NCBI GenBank assembly: GCA_017632155.1
Contig: JAGBRZ010000075.1
Coordinates: forward strand, 1-34,373
Length of the DNA: 34,373 nt
Direction of reading: 5' to 3'
Source: Clostridia bacterium
GTDB lineage: Bacteria > Bacillota_A > Clostridia > Oscillospirales > CAG-272
Shown: piece by piece, positions 24,256 to 32,385 of the stretch
Numbering within the stretch: position 1 is the stretch's first letter
How the letters are laid out: every line of letters starts with the position of its first letter
Translations under genes and position numbers: made by a program
The notes under the pieces: model-generated
What the model saw: the letters and a program-made list of their open reading frames with translations, nothing else
Told to the model about the DNA's origin: nothing
Databases searched by the model: none

Positions 24256-25020
24256 ATGGAAACAAAGGATATTATTCTTGAACTCAGAACTAAAAAAGGA
24301 CTTTCGCAGGAAGAACTTGCGGAGAAAGTTTTCGTGACAAGACAGGCAGTTTCGCGCTGGGAAAACGGCGATACGGTCCCCAACACCGAAACTCTCAAGC
24401 TTCTCTCAAAGCTTTTTGACGTGTCGATCAATACACTTCTCGGCTCGCCGAGAAAGCTGATCTGCCAATGTTGCGGAATGCCACTCGAGGATCACGACAT
24501 AAGCCGTGAGATCGACGGATTTTTTAACGAGGAATACTGCAAGTGGTGCTATGCCGACGGCAATTTCTGCTACACGAGCCTTGAGGAGTTGACAGATTTC
24601 CTGGTGAATCACACGTCAAACGAAAATTGGCCGCCCGAGCAGGCGCGAGCTTATTTAGAAGAGCAACTCCCGAAGCTCAATTACTGGAAACGCTACGCTG
24701 AGGTCGGCGGTGACGCGAAGTTTGAGGAATTCAAGCAGCAGCTTGTCTGCGAATTTAACGATCTGCACATAGAGGGAATGCCCGAACTCAAAACGCTGAA
24801 CTTCCTTGTCGGTGGCTATATCAACCTCGAATATACGCTCCCGAACGGGCAGAAGGTGAAATTCCTTGACGATAACGCAACCTATCTCGGTTATCAACTT
24901 GAATCCAAATTTGACGGTGATCGTTGCTTCGGACTCGCGGCAAGTATGGATTTTCTTCTTGTTTGCACCTATGAAACAAACGGAGAGAACCCGGAGCTTG
25001 TGGTTTATAAAAAAAGATGA
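24256..25020 (+). CDS. XRE-type regulator with a zinc ribbon and a C-terminal ligand-like domain
   Basis: A 254-residue three-part protein. Residues 5-60 are an XRE helix-turn-helix (LSQEELAEKVFVTRQAVSRWENG). Residues 68-108 are a zinc-ribbon of the 'putative zinc ribbon' type (CQCCGMPL, then YCKWCYADG). From 110 there is the helical companion segment of that family (TSLEELTDFLV), and 165-254 looks like a small beta-rich domain that I cannot assign. The ribbon is known mainly as a separate enzyme-like protein, so its fusion to a DNA-binding domain suggests a metal- or redox-sensing repressor. ATG at 24256 follows AAGGCGG. It is monocistronic. Confidence 0.8.
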   Translation: METKDIILELRTKKGLSQEELAEKVFVTRQAVSRWENGDTVPNTETLKLLSKLFDVSINTLLGSPRKLICQCCGMPLEDHDISREIDGFFNEEYCKWCYADGNFCYTSLEELTDFLVNHTSNENWPPEQARAYLEEQLPKLNYWKRYAEVGGDAKFEEFKQQLVCEFNDLHIEGMPELKTLNFLVGGYINLEYTLPNGQKVKFLDDNATYLGYQLESKFDGDRCFGLAASMDFLLVCTYETNGENPELVVYKKR

Positions 25021-25024
25021 AAAT

Positions 25025-25050
25025 AAGGCGGCAGAAATGTCGCCTTTTTT
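25025..25050 (+). terminator. Intrinsic terminator of the XRE gene
   Basis: AAGGCGGCA and TGTCGCCTT pair (one G-U) around a GAAA-type loop, then TTTTTT. Confidence 0.85.
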
Positions 25051-25060
25051 ATGAAATGCA

Positions 25061-25089
25061 TTGAAATATATATGATTATATGATATAAT
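25061..25089 (+). promoter_or_regulatory. Promoter of the GH39-type gene
   Basis: TTGAAA (25061-25066), 17 bp, TATAAT (25084-25089), with the ATG about 45 bp downstream. Confidence 0.78.
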
Positions 25090-25133
25090 TAATTAGCTGA
25101 ATTAATAAAATCAGTATTGCGAAGGAAGATAAA

Positions 25134-26477
25134 ATGGAACTGAATTTTAATTTTGAAAAAATAATAGGTAAGATCAAGCCGATGCACGCAGTCGGTCAGC
25201 CCCCCGTTGAACTTGGTAATAATGGTGTTGAGGATGATATGTTTCATTATCTTACCGAGGCGAATATTCCTTATTCGCGGTTGCACGATACGGGTGGGTG
25301 CTATGCGAGCAATGTTTTTGTAGATATTCCCAACCTTTTCCGTGATTTTGATGCGGACGAAAACGATCCCGATTCTTACGATTTTGCCTTCACCGATGAG
25401 CTTATTTCCAAAATGGTCGCCGCAAAGGTCGAGCCTTATTTCCGCCTTGGCGTAACGATAGAAAATGCGCATATGGTCAAGGCGTACCGCGTTTTTCCGC
25501 CCAAGGATCCCGCAAAGTGGGCGCGTATCTGCGAGCACGTCATCCGTCACTACAACGAAGGTTGGGCGAACGGCTTTCATTTTGGCATCAAGTATTGGGA
25601 GATCTGGAACGAGCCCGATAATGAGGAATCAATCGAACTTAACAATATGTTTAAGGGCACGGCTGAGGAGTATTATGAGCTTTATGTAGTAGCTTCAAAG
25701 CATTTGCGTGAGTGCTTCGGTGATAGCATCAAGATTGGTGGCTATGCAAGCACGGGGCTTTACGTTGGCTATATGCAAGAAGAGGAAAAATATCGACAGC
25801 CTCATGAGATCACTCATTGGGAAGCGCGCGCGATCTATCACACCAAGTATTTCCTCGGCTTCCTCGAACGCGTAAAACGCGATAATCTTCCTTTTGATTT
25901 CTTTTCGCATCACAGCTATATGGATGTCAAACGCACAGGAGATATTCAGAAATATACGGAAAAATTGCTTTCCGATGCCGGATATCCCGATATTGAGATC
26001 CATCTCAATGAATGGAACACCGATCGCACACGCGAAACGCGCGGCACGACAAAGGCATCCGCTGACGTTGCGGCAATGATGATGGCGATGCACGAAACGA
26101 AAATGTCGATGATGTGTTACTATGATGCGCGTGTCGGAATCAGTGTTTATGGCGGTCTGTTCAATCCGATGACCTATGAGCCATACTGTACATATTATTC
26201 TTTCAAGGCGTTCGGTAAGCTCTATGCAATGGAAAATCAGGTTGAAATTACCGGTGATCTCGGCGACGGATTATATGCAATGGCGGCAACCAACGGATGC
26301 GAGCGTGGAATTCTCATCACCAACATTGGCGTGGAAAAGGAGATCAAAACTAACCTCGGCAGAGGATATACCGCTTATCGGATCGATGAAAAGCATTTTA
26401 TGACCAAGGTTCGTGTCAGCGTCAGGAACATCAAACTCAAACAATACGATACTTTGTATATTGAAAAGACTTTATAA
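25134..26477 (+). CDS. GH39-type beta-xylosidase-like glycoside hydrolase
   Basis: A 447-residue cytoplasmic (no signal peptide) TIM-barrel glycosidase of clan A. The acid/base glutamate lies in WEIWNEPDN and the nucleophile in EIHLNEWN, a spacing normal for GH39. The last 100 residues form the beta-sandwich that follows the barrel. Known family members hydrolyse beta-xylosides or alpha-L-iduronides. Being intracellular, it should act on imported oligosaccharides. AAGGAAG precedes the ATG. It is flanked by its own promoter and terminator. Confidence 0.8.
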   Translation: MELNFNFEKIIGKIKPMHAVGQPPVELGNNGVEDDMFHYLTEANIPYSRLHDTGGCYASNVFVDIPNLFRDFDADENDPDSYDFAFTDELISKMVAAKVEPYFRLGVTIENAHMVKAYRVFPPKDPAKWARICEHVIRHYNEGWANGFHFGIKYWEIWNEPDNEESIELNNMFKGTAEEYYELYVVASKHLRECFGDSIKIGGYASTGLYVGYMQEEEKYRQPHEITHWEARAIYHTKYFLGFLERVKRDNLPFDFFSHHSYMDVKRTGDIQKYTEKLLSDAGYPDIEIHLNEWNTDRTRETRGTTKASADVAAMMMAMHETKMSMMCYYDARVGISVYGGLFNPMTYEPYCTYYSFKAFGKLYAMENQVEITGDLGDGLYAMAATNGCERGILITNIGVEKEIKTNLGRGYTAYRIDEKHFMTKVRVSVRNIKLKQYDTLYIEKTL

Positions 26478-26485
26478 AAAAACAA

Positions 26486-26512
26486 AGGCTGCACCGCGCG
26501 TGCAGTCTTTTT
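26486..26512 (+). terminator. Intrinsic terminator of the GH39-type gene
   Basis: GGCTGCAC pairs with GTGCAGTC (one G-U) around CGCGC and is followed by TTTTT. Confidence 0.85.
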
Positions 26513-26524
26513 CTGTAACTAAGG

Positions 26525-26553
26525 TTGAAAAATACGATATAATATGGTATAAT
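26525..26553 (+). promoter_or_regulatory. Promoter of the methyltransferase operon
   Basis: TTGAAA (26525-26530), 17 bp, TATAAT (26548-26553). A second TATAAT at 26538 is mis-spaced. Confidence 0.75.
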
Positions 26554-26630
26554 GAATTACATAAAAGTAATTGTACGTTTTATAAAAAAGGAAGAGCACA
26601 TTGTTGCTTATCAGATGTTAGGATCGAAAA

Positions 26631-27245
26631 ATGACAGATAAAGAAAATTCATGGGACAAGCTCCTTCAAATCAAAACCGTCGGGCGCGATGATACGAACT
26701 CGGACGAATACCGTTACCCGTATGAGCCCACGCCTTATAGTGTTCTCGAACGCCTGGCAAGCACCGAGCTTTTCGGCAAAGACGATGTAGTTCTCGATTA
26801 CGGCTGCGGGAAGGGAAGAGTCGGATTCTTTCTGTCCTATCGAACAAAAGCCGAGACAATCGGAATTGAATACGATGAAGATATTTACCAAAGTGCGCTC
26901 GAAAACCGTAAGACAGCCGTCCAAAAAGCAAAGGCAGACTTCGTTTTGACCCGCGCGGAAGAATATGAGGTCCCACCCGAGGTCAACCGATGCTATTTCT
27001 TTAATCCCTTTTCTGTTGAGATCCTGCGCAAAGTGATGGCAAGGATCATCGAGTCCTGGTACGCAGACCCGAGGGAGATACTTTTGTTTTTCTATTATCC
27101 GTCCGATGAATTTATGTGCTACCTTATGACCGTGGACGAGCTTGAATTTTATGATGAGATAGATTGCGGTGATCTGTTTGAAGGCGACGATTTGCGAGAG
27201 AGGATAATGGTTTTTCAGTTACCTTGTTATGAGATGGAGGCGTAA
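26631..27245 (+). CDS. Class I SAM-dependent methyltransferase
   Basis: A 204-residue protein with motif I VLDYGCGKGRVG (about 53-64), motif II IGIEYDE, and FFNPF as a motif IV-like segment. The latter resembles the (D/N)PPY-type loop only loosely, so base or protein methylation is not certain. AGGA lies ahead of the ATG at 26631, and GGAGG for the next gene sits within its last codons. Confidence 0.8.
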   Translation: MTDKENSWDKLLQIKTVGRDDTNSDEYRYPYEPTPYSVLERLASTELFGKDDVVLDYGCGKGRVGFFLSYRTKAETIGIEYDEDIYQSALENRKTAVQKAKADFVLTRAEEYEVPPEVNRCYFFNPFSVEILRKVMARIIESWYADPREILLFFYYPSDEFMCYLMTVDELEFYDEIDCGDLFEGDDLRERIMVFQLPCYEMEA

Positions 27246-27247
27246 AA

Positions 27248-28336
27248 ATGAAATTTGCAAATCTAAATGATATCAATACTCAATATTGGAAGAAACTTTT
27301 AGATGCAGGTGTCGCAGAAGGGGCATTCCCATGCTATGCTGCTGCAGTAGGTAGGGGTGATGAGATCTTTTTCCGTGCAATAGGCGGAAATCGAACTGTC
27401 TTTCCTTCGCTTCTTCCTATAACGGAGAACACACTTTTCGATATGGCATCACTTAGCAAGTTGATGGGAACCTCAATGGCTGCTCTCCGATTGATCGATC
27501 AAGGTAAACTTCACTTAACCGACAAGATAGGCGATTTCTTTAGTGAATGCTACGGTAAAGAAGATATTACTATATTTCAGCTTATGACTCATACCTCAGG
27601 AATCGCGGCATTTTTCCATATGTGGAAAATGAACATCGATCCCCGTGATGCTGTAAGAGTGATCCTGGAAAGACCTCTTGCTGCTCCCACCGGAAGTACC
27701 GTTATATACAGCTGTATGGGATATATTGTTTTGGGCAGAATACTCGAAAAGATATGTGGAGAATCTCTTGATAAAATCGTGCAAAGAGAGGTGTTTGAGC
27801 CTATTGGAATGCATGATACATGCTATTGTCCTCCTATCGGTCGTATATGTGCTTCCACCGAAAAGGAGAAAGAGTCCGATGAATATATTTGCGGCCACGT
27901 ACACGATGAAAACGCTCATTCAATCGGCGGTGTGTCGGGTAATGCAGGACTGTTTTCCACACTTGATGACTGTATAAAATTTGCCGCCCTCCTTTCTTGC
28001 GAAGCAAAAGGATATCTTAAAAAGAGTACCTTTGATCTTGCAGTAACCGATTATACTGAGGGTATATCCGATTCCGCGCGCGGCCTCGGGTTTCATATGT
28101 TTCGTGAAGCGGTATACCCCGGAGGTGCCAATATGTCGCGTGGTAGCTATGGCCATTCCGGCTTTACGGGAACTTATCTTTACGTAGACCGTGAGACTAA
28201 AATATACTGTATATTGCTTTCCAACAGAGTACATTTCGGAAGAGATACCGAGCCATTTTGGGTGCATAAGCGTAAGTTCTTTGATACTGTTTTTGCAGAT
28301 ATTCGAAGAAACGAGGCACAGTTATCAGGAGAATAA
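27248..28336 (+). CDS. Serine hydrolase of the beta-lactamase (class C)/EstB family
   Basis: A 362-residue protein with the active-site SxxK in ASLSK (S68, K71), the tyrosine motif as YSCMGY (Cys where Asn or Asp is usual), and HSGFTGT as the KTG-equivalent near the C terminus. No signal peptide or membrane segment is seen, so it is cytoplasmic, which argues for an esterase or amidase rather than a penicillin-binding protein. It begins two bases past the methyltransferase stop and ends two bases before the sialidase-like gene, so it is part of a three-gene operon. Confidence 0.82.
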   Translation: MKFANLNDINTQYWKKLLDAGVAEGAFPCYAAAVGRGDEIFFRAIGGNRTVFPSLLPITENTLFDMASLSKLMGTSMAALRLIDQGKLHLTDKIGDFFSECYGKEDITIFQLMTHTSGIAAFFHMWKMNIDPRDAVRVILERPLAAPTGSTVIYSCMGYIVLGRILEKICGESLDKIVQREVFEPIGMHDTCYCPPIGRICASTEKEKESDEYICGHVHDENAHSIGGVSGNAGLFSTLDDCIKFAALLSCEAKGYLKKSTFDLAVTDYTEGISDSARGLGFHMFREAVYPGGANMSRGSYGHSGFTGTYLYVDRETKIYCILLSNRVHFGRDTEPFWVHKRKFFDTVFADIRRNEAQLSGE

Positions 28337-28338
28337 AA

Positions 28339-29658
28339 ATGAAGATAAATATCAGCAAAGAAAGAGTGGTCTATCAGGGACCCGCATATGAGGATAGCTA
28401 TTGGGGTCAGGTGCAATTTCCCGAGATTTTTAAATGCGAAGACGGATCCTTGGCTATCAAAACCCACGATGCCGATGATAATTGGGCAGAGTTTGGACGG
28501 AATAAAGACGTTTGGTGTGTTTCCAAAGATAACGGTTTGACCTGGGAAAGAAAGACATATATGCGCGAAGCAGAAGTGGGTCACCTCCTACCAAACGGTG
28601 ACAGACTGCATTTCCCGCTGAGAACAGGTCTTTCCTGCAAGATCTCGGAGCTTAAACCGGCAAGGATCGTAACGCAGAGGCTTCCAAGCGATAAGATCAC
28701 AAAAGAAGCCGACGGAAGCTGGCCGTATCCGCAGTTTATGTATATAGATATTTTCGGACAATCGAATTACATTTACGATATGGAAACTCTTCCCGATGAA
28801 TATTCAAAGAAGGAATGGATCGGTTACAGAACCAAAGCGGGGGAATCGGCTAGCGCGGAAGAAAAGGTCAAGGTGGTTCATCCGCATATGTCGGTGCGCG
28901 GTGTCCTTAGAAAAGAGGACTTCGTTATGGCACCGTTCTGCCCCTATGGACGCGGATTCCGCACGGATAAAGCGGGGAACATCTGGATCACATCTTATAC
29001 CGGTGCGCACCTGAATCCTTACAACGGTGGTGTTGACGTGTGCAGTGCCTCCCTCCTTTATAAATCATCCGATAACGGACATACCTTTGAGCTTGTGGGA
29101 TATATTCCGTATATCCCGAACACCACCAAGCACCCGACAGCGTATATGTGTGACGGATTCTCGGAAACCGCTTTGGAAATTATGGATGACGGTTCTATGA
29201 TTGTGCTTCTCAGGGCAACAAGTGTGTTCCTTGGCGGTCCGGAGTGGAATACCATGTATTTTGCGCGCTCCACAGATGGGGGTAAAACATTCTCGGAGCC
29301 CGAAGAATTCGACAAATGCGGTGTGCTACCCAATTTAGTGAAGCTTGATTGCGGCGTTACTTTGGCGGCATACGGAAGACCGGGTATTTATCTGCGCGCA
29401 ACCGAAGATCCCTCGGGCGTGGAATGGGAAGCTCCGATTGAGATTATGACCCCGGACGACAGAAGCCATCTTATGAATAATCCTCCCGAGCGACCGAATT
29501 TCCATCAGTGGGCGGGCTCTTGCTGTAACGTGGATCTGAAACCGATCGGCCCGAACCAAGCCATCATAGCGTATTCCGATTTCTATTACCCGGATCAATC
29601 GGGCAATACGGATAAAAAGCTGAAAACAATTTTGACGCGTATTATAACTGTCGAGTAA
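28339..29658 (+). CDS. BNR/Asp-box glycosidase, exo-sialidase-like
   Basis: A 439-residue protein with three Asp-box motifs: SKDNGLTW near 62, SSDNGHTF and STDGGKTF in the second half. They mark a six-bladed beta-propeller of the sialidase superfamily. The canonical FRIP arginine motif is not visible, so sialidase activity is not assured; rhamnosidase-, arabinofuranosidase- and lyase-like relatives share this fold. No signal peptide is present. It sits in one operon with a serine hydrolase, perhaps a deacetylase acting on the same glycan (inference). Confidence 0.72.
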   Translation: MKINISKERVVYQGPAYEDSYWGQVQFPEIFKCEDGSLAIKTHDADDNWAEFGRNKDVWCVSKDNGLTWERKTYMREAEVGHLLPNGDRLHFPLRTGLSCKISELKPARIVTQRLPSDKITKEADGSWPYPQFMYIDIFGQSNYIYDMETLPDEYSKKEWIGYRTKAGESASAEEKVKVVHPHMSVRGVLRKEDFVMAPFCPYGRGFRTDKAGNIWITSYTGAHLNPYNGGVDVCSASLLYKSSDNGHTFELVGYIPYIPNTTKHPTAYMCDGFSETALEIMDDGSMIVLLRATSVFLGGPEWNTMYFARSTDGGKTFSEPEEFDKCGVLPNLVKLDCGVTLAAYGRPGIYLRATEDPSGVEWEAPIEIMTPDDRSHLMNNPPERPNFHQWAGSCCNVDLKPIGPNQAIIAYSDFYYPDQSGNTDKKLKTILTRIITVE

Positions 29659-29674
29659 ACAGCGCGAATGCGCT

Positions 29675-29704
29675 GATCCCCAAACGATAGCTGAGCCGGG
29701 GATC
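29675..29704 (+). terminator. Hairpins behind the BNR gene
   Basis: GATCCCC (29675-29681) pairs with GGGGATC (29698-29704); a smaller CAGCGC/GCGCTG stem lies just upstream. T-runs are poor. Confidence 0.4.
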
Positions 29705-29711
29705 GAGTAAT

Positions 29712-29749
29712 AAAAACGCCGATGGGGAATCGAAAGAAACCTCATCGGC
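29712..29749 (-). terminator. Intrinsic terminator of the antiporter gene
   Basis: Minus strand: GCCGATGAGG (29740-29749) pairs with CCCCATCGGC (29718-29727), one G-U, followed by G then TTTTT. Confidence 0.82.
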
Positions 29750-29757
29750 AATCTTAA

Positions 29758-30948
29758 TTATTGAAGAAAATGATTTTTCGTCGAGTCCATCAATACCGCG
29801 CCGAGGGGGGCGGTGATTAGAATGGCGAGAACGGCAACCGACAGAATGATATTGCCACACGGCAGTCCCATAGAAAGCGGAACGGCACCGATGGCGGCTT
29901 GCACGGTTGCTTTGGGCAGATAGGCAAAGACGGCATAGAAACGTTCTTTTTTGTTGAGATTTGTTCCGAGCAGGCAGAGGAACACACCGACCGATCGGAA
30001 GGCAAGGCCGACAAAGATCATCGCTACCGCACCAAGTCCCGCCGACAAGGTGTATCGAATATCTACTGCTGCGCCCACAAGTACGAACAAAAGCACCTCT
30101 GCGGCAAGCCACAGCTTTCCGTATTTATCTTTCAAACGATTCACAACCTCCGCTTTCGTTTGCATCGCATAGATCATTGCCATACTCATAATGGCAAGAA
30201 GCCCGGACAAGGCAAGCGTGCCCTCAAGCCACCCCTCGATAGCAAGCAAAAGAAAAGAAATTCCAAGCAAAAGAACGGTTTTGAGTGTGCTTCGGATCGT
30301 CCACCCCTTGCGATGAAATATCTCAAACAGATACGCCGCGGCGATTCCGACCAGCGCGCCGAGCGCGATCCCAAGCGCAATGGAAACGGGAATGTCCAGG
30401 AATGTCATTGCTCCCACACCGTCCCCCGTGTTGATGCCGAGGAAAGCCGTGAACAGCACGATCACGAAGATATCGTCAAGCGACGCACCCGCAAGAATGA
30501 GTTGAGGGATCTTCTTGTCTGTTCCCCGTCCCTCGTCCATCAGCGCGACCATTCTCGGCACGACCACCGCAGGGGATACGGCGGCAAGCACCGATCCCAT
30601 CAGGAGTGCCTCCGTCCGCGAAACACCGAGAAGCATCGGTGCGAATATGAGAAACGCCGTAATCTCAAGGGCGGCGGGCAAAAATGACATCAAAAGCGCA
30701 GGTCTGCCGACTTTTTTGAGGTCGGAGAAATTCAGCGAAAGCCCCGCCTTGATCAGAATAATTACAAGAGCCATTCTGCGAAGCTCGGCGGAGATTCCGA
30801 GTATCTGCGGATCAAGCAGATCCAAAACGAAAGGACCAAGCAAAATGCCCGTCAGCAGCATACCGACAAGCCGCGGTAATTTGAGCTTGCCGAAAATGGC
30901 GGCAAGGGACAGTCCAATGAGAAAAATGAGCGCGAGTGAAGTGAGCAT
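29758..30948 (-). CDS. Cation:proton antiporter (CPA superfamily)
   Basis: A 396-residue polytopic membrane protein with 11-12 hydrophobic segments. Conserved CPA features are an N-terminal LPRLVGMLLTGILLGP, the unwound-helix type AVSPAVVVPRM, and AGASLDDIFVIV, which contains the paired acidic residues of the ion-binding site. It exchanges protons for sodium or potassium, or might carry fluoride-linked protons. ATG at 30948 has GGAGG six bases upstream; the longer frame begins with TTG at 30969 and lacks a ribosome site. The leader is a fluoride-type riboswitch (see 30976-31060), so expression is expected to rise with fluoride. Confidence 0.87.
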   Translation of the reverse strand: MLTSLALIFLIGLSLAAIFGKLKLPRLVGMLLTGILLGPFVLDLLDPQILGISAELRRMALVIILIKAGLSLNFSDLKKVGRPALLMSFLPAALEITAFLIFAPMLLGVSRTEALLMGSVLAAVSPAVVVPRMVALMDEGRGTDKKIPQLILAGASLDDIFVIVLFTAFLGINTGDGVGAMTFLDIPVSIALGIALGALVGIAAAYLFEIFHRKGWTIRSTLKTVLLLGISFLLLAIEGWLEGTLALSGLLAIMSMAMIYAMQTKAEVVNRLKDKYGKLWLAAEVLLFVLVGAAVDIRYTLSAGLGAVAMIFVGLAFRSVGVFLCLLGTNLNKKERFYAVFAYLPKATVQAAIGAVPLSMGLPCGNIILSVAVLAILITAPLGAVLMDSTKNHFLQ

Positions 30949-30975
30949 AGATACCTCCAAAAGTGCCAAGTAAAC

Positions 30976-31060
30976 AAAAAAGCCGACAGTTCTGCCATAG
31001 TTGCAGAAGCCATCAGCATCAAAGCGGTTCGAATAAAATTCAGGGAGAGCCTCATTCCCT
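30976..31060 (-). promoter_or_regulatory. Fluoride (crcB-type) riboswitch with overlapping terminator
   Basis: Read 5' to 3' on the minus strand. P1 forms between AGGGA and TCCCT around AATGAGGCTC; the loop GAGGC can pair with GCTTC of the 3' part as the conserved pseudoknot. The invariant-looking AACCGC and GCTGATGGCTTCTGC blocks follow, as in known crcB RNAs. The 3' half of the aptamer (31017-31003) can alternatively pair with 30995-30982 as a 14-bp stem with one bulged C and a 7-nt loop, followed by TTTTTT, an intrinsic terminator. Ligand binding would block the terminator and permit transcription, an ON switch. An antiporter downstream fits known fluoride regulons. Recognition is by eye from the consensus, without a covariance search. 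Confidence 0.85.
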
Positions 31061-31072
31061 TATGTGCGATAT

Positions 31073-31101
31073 ATTATACCACAAATTGAAGAGTTTGTCA
31101 A
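31073..31101 (-). promoter_or_regulatory. Sigma-A promoter of the antiporter
   Basis: Minus strand TTGACA (31096-31101), 17 bp, TATAAT (31073-31078): perfect consensus, with the transcript starting about five bases before the aptamer. Confidence 0.88.
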
Positions 31102-31160
31102 TAAGTTGATCGAAAACGTTGTTACACTTGAGCTTGATGCGGCATATTTGCAGAAATCTG

Positions 31161-31189
31161 TTGAAAGCAGAAGCGTTTTGTGGTATACT
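31161..31189 (+). promoter_or_regulatory. Sigma-A promoter of the rhodanese operon
   Basis: TTGAAA (31161-31166), 17 bp, TATACT (31184-31189), divergent from the antiporter promoter. Confidence 0.75.
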
Positions 31190-31234
31190 ATTCTTGTTAA
31201 TGATATTGCGCGATAGCTCAAAAGGAGATAGATT

Positions 31235-31621
31235 ATGAAAAAACTGATACCGATATTATTATCCGCGCTTATGTTTACGGGATGCGCGGGTACAAGCAAT
31301 CATCAACCTAACACCTACCGTCAGATCACTATGGACGAGGCGGTTGCAATTATGGAGAGCGAGAGCGGTTATATCATCCTCGATGTGCGTCGCCCCGATG
31401 AGTTTGCCGCAGGTCATATCCCAAACGCCATCAATGTTCCAAACGAAACCATCGGCATGGCCGAGATCCCCGAACTGCCCGATAAAAATCAGCTCATTAT
31501 GGTGTACTGCCGTAGCGGCCGACGCAGTAAAGAGGCTGCTGAAAAGCTGGTCAAACTCGGTTATACGAATATCGTGGAGTTCGGCGGCATCCTTGATTGG
31601 AAGGGCGAGATCGAAACTTAA
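31235..31621 (+). CDS. Rhodanese-domain lipoprotein
   Basis: A 128-residue protein with a lipoprotein signal (KK, hydrophobic core, FTGC with C17), so it should face outside the membrane. The rhodanese domain covers 28-128 with active-site loop CRSGRRS (C92). Extracytoplasmic rhodaneses relay sulfane sulfur or bind thiols. AAAGGAG precedes the ATG. A stable intercistronic hairpin (31625-31645, around GGTCAA/TTGACC) follows without a T-tract, so transcription probably continues into the next gene. Confidence 0.87.
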   Translation: MKKLIPILLSALMFTGCAGTSNHQPNTYRQITMDEAVAIMESESGYIILDVRRPDEFAAGHIPNAINVPNETIGMAEIPELPDKNQLIMVYCRSGRRSKEAAEKLVKLGYTNIVEFGGILDWKGEIET

Positions 31622-31672
31622 TTCGCGGGTCAATTTTTTGACCGCAGAAGACAAAGAAAAGAGGATTTCAAT

Positions 31673-32383
31673 ATGAACAGACCATATATCATTTGCCACA
31701 TGGTAACCAGCATTGACGGCAAGGTCACGGGCGACTTCCTGTTTCAGCCCAAGTGTGCCGGTGCAACGGATATTTATTATTGCCTCAACCGCGAGTTGAA
31801 AGCCGACGGTTTCATCTGCGGACACGTGACAATGGAAGGGAGCTTCACGGGCGGTTGGTATCCCGATTTGAGTCAGTACGAACCCGTGCGCCACGGTATA
31901 GGCAAGAAGATGGATTGCATCGGCGACGATCTCAGCGGATTCTATGCGATTGCTTTTGATACCCACGGCAAGCTCGGTTGGAAATCGAATAAGATCATCG
32001 ATCCTGACGGAGACCCCGGCTATGACGGCGCGCAGATCATTGAGGTTCTGTCCGAGGATGTGGATGAACGCTATCTCGGCTACTTGGAATCCATGGAGAT
32101 TCCGTACATTTTTGCGGGTGAGAACTCCATTGACGTGGAGCTTGCTTTGTTCAAGCTGAAGAATATCATCGGCTGTAATACTCTGCTTCTTGAGGGCGGT
32201 AGTATTATCAATGGCGCGTTTGAACGAGCAGGAGCGGTGGATGAGCTCAGCCTTGTCGTTGCTCCCACGGTGGCAGGCAAGGACAGCAAGCCGCTGTTTA
32301 TGGATGCGGATATTGCTAACTTTGAGCTAGTCAAGGCTGAAAATGAAAACGGAAATCTTGTTTTAAAATATAAGAGGAAATGA
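31673..32383 (+). CDS. RibD C-terminal / dihydrofolate-reductase-fold reductase
   Basis: A 236-residue protein matching the RibD C-terminal domain: an N-terminal MVTSIDGKV strand-loop, LKADGFICGHVTMEG in the middle, and LLLEGGSIINGAF towards the end. Such proteins are NADPH-dependent reductases with pyrimidine or other ring substrates. It is not next to riboflavin genes, so a stand-alone reductase is likely. AGAGGA lies ahead of the ATG, and it overlaps an in-frame alternative start of the following gene. Confidence 0.84.
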   Translation: MNRPYIICHMVTSIDGKVTGDFLFQPKCAGATDIYYCLNRELKADGFICGHVTMEGSFTGGWYPDLSQYEPVRHGIGKKMDCIGDDLSGFYAIAFDTHGKLGWKSNKIIDPDGDPGYDGAQIIEVLSEDVDERYLGYLESMEIPYIFAGENSIDVELALFKLKNIIGCNTLLLEGGSIINGAFERAGAVDELSLVVAPTVAGKDSKPLFMDADIANFELVKAENENGNLVLKYKRK

Positions 32384-32385
32384 AG

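Noticed and set aside
16913..29658. A sialic-acid utilisation pathway built from the aldolase, the BNR hydrolase and the ROK kinase
   Set aside because: The three genes are in separate units 10-28 kb apart, no epimerase, transporter or deaminase is present, and the aldolase and hydrolase both lack canonical signature residues.
29899..30687. A 262-residue open frame antisense to the antiporter
   Set aside because: Very rich in Arg, Lys and His and without a hydrophobic or domain pattern; shadow of the transmembrane codons.
30852..31055. A 67-residue leader open frame (MRLSLNF...) ahead of the antiporter
   Set aside because: It runs through the riboswitch aptamer and terminator and lacks a good ribosome site; the RNA structure explains the sequence better.
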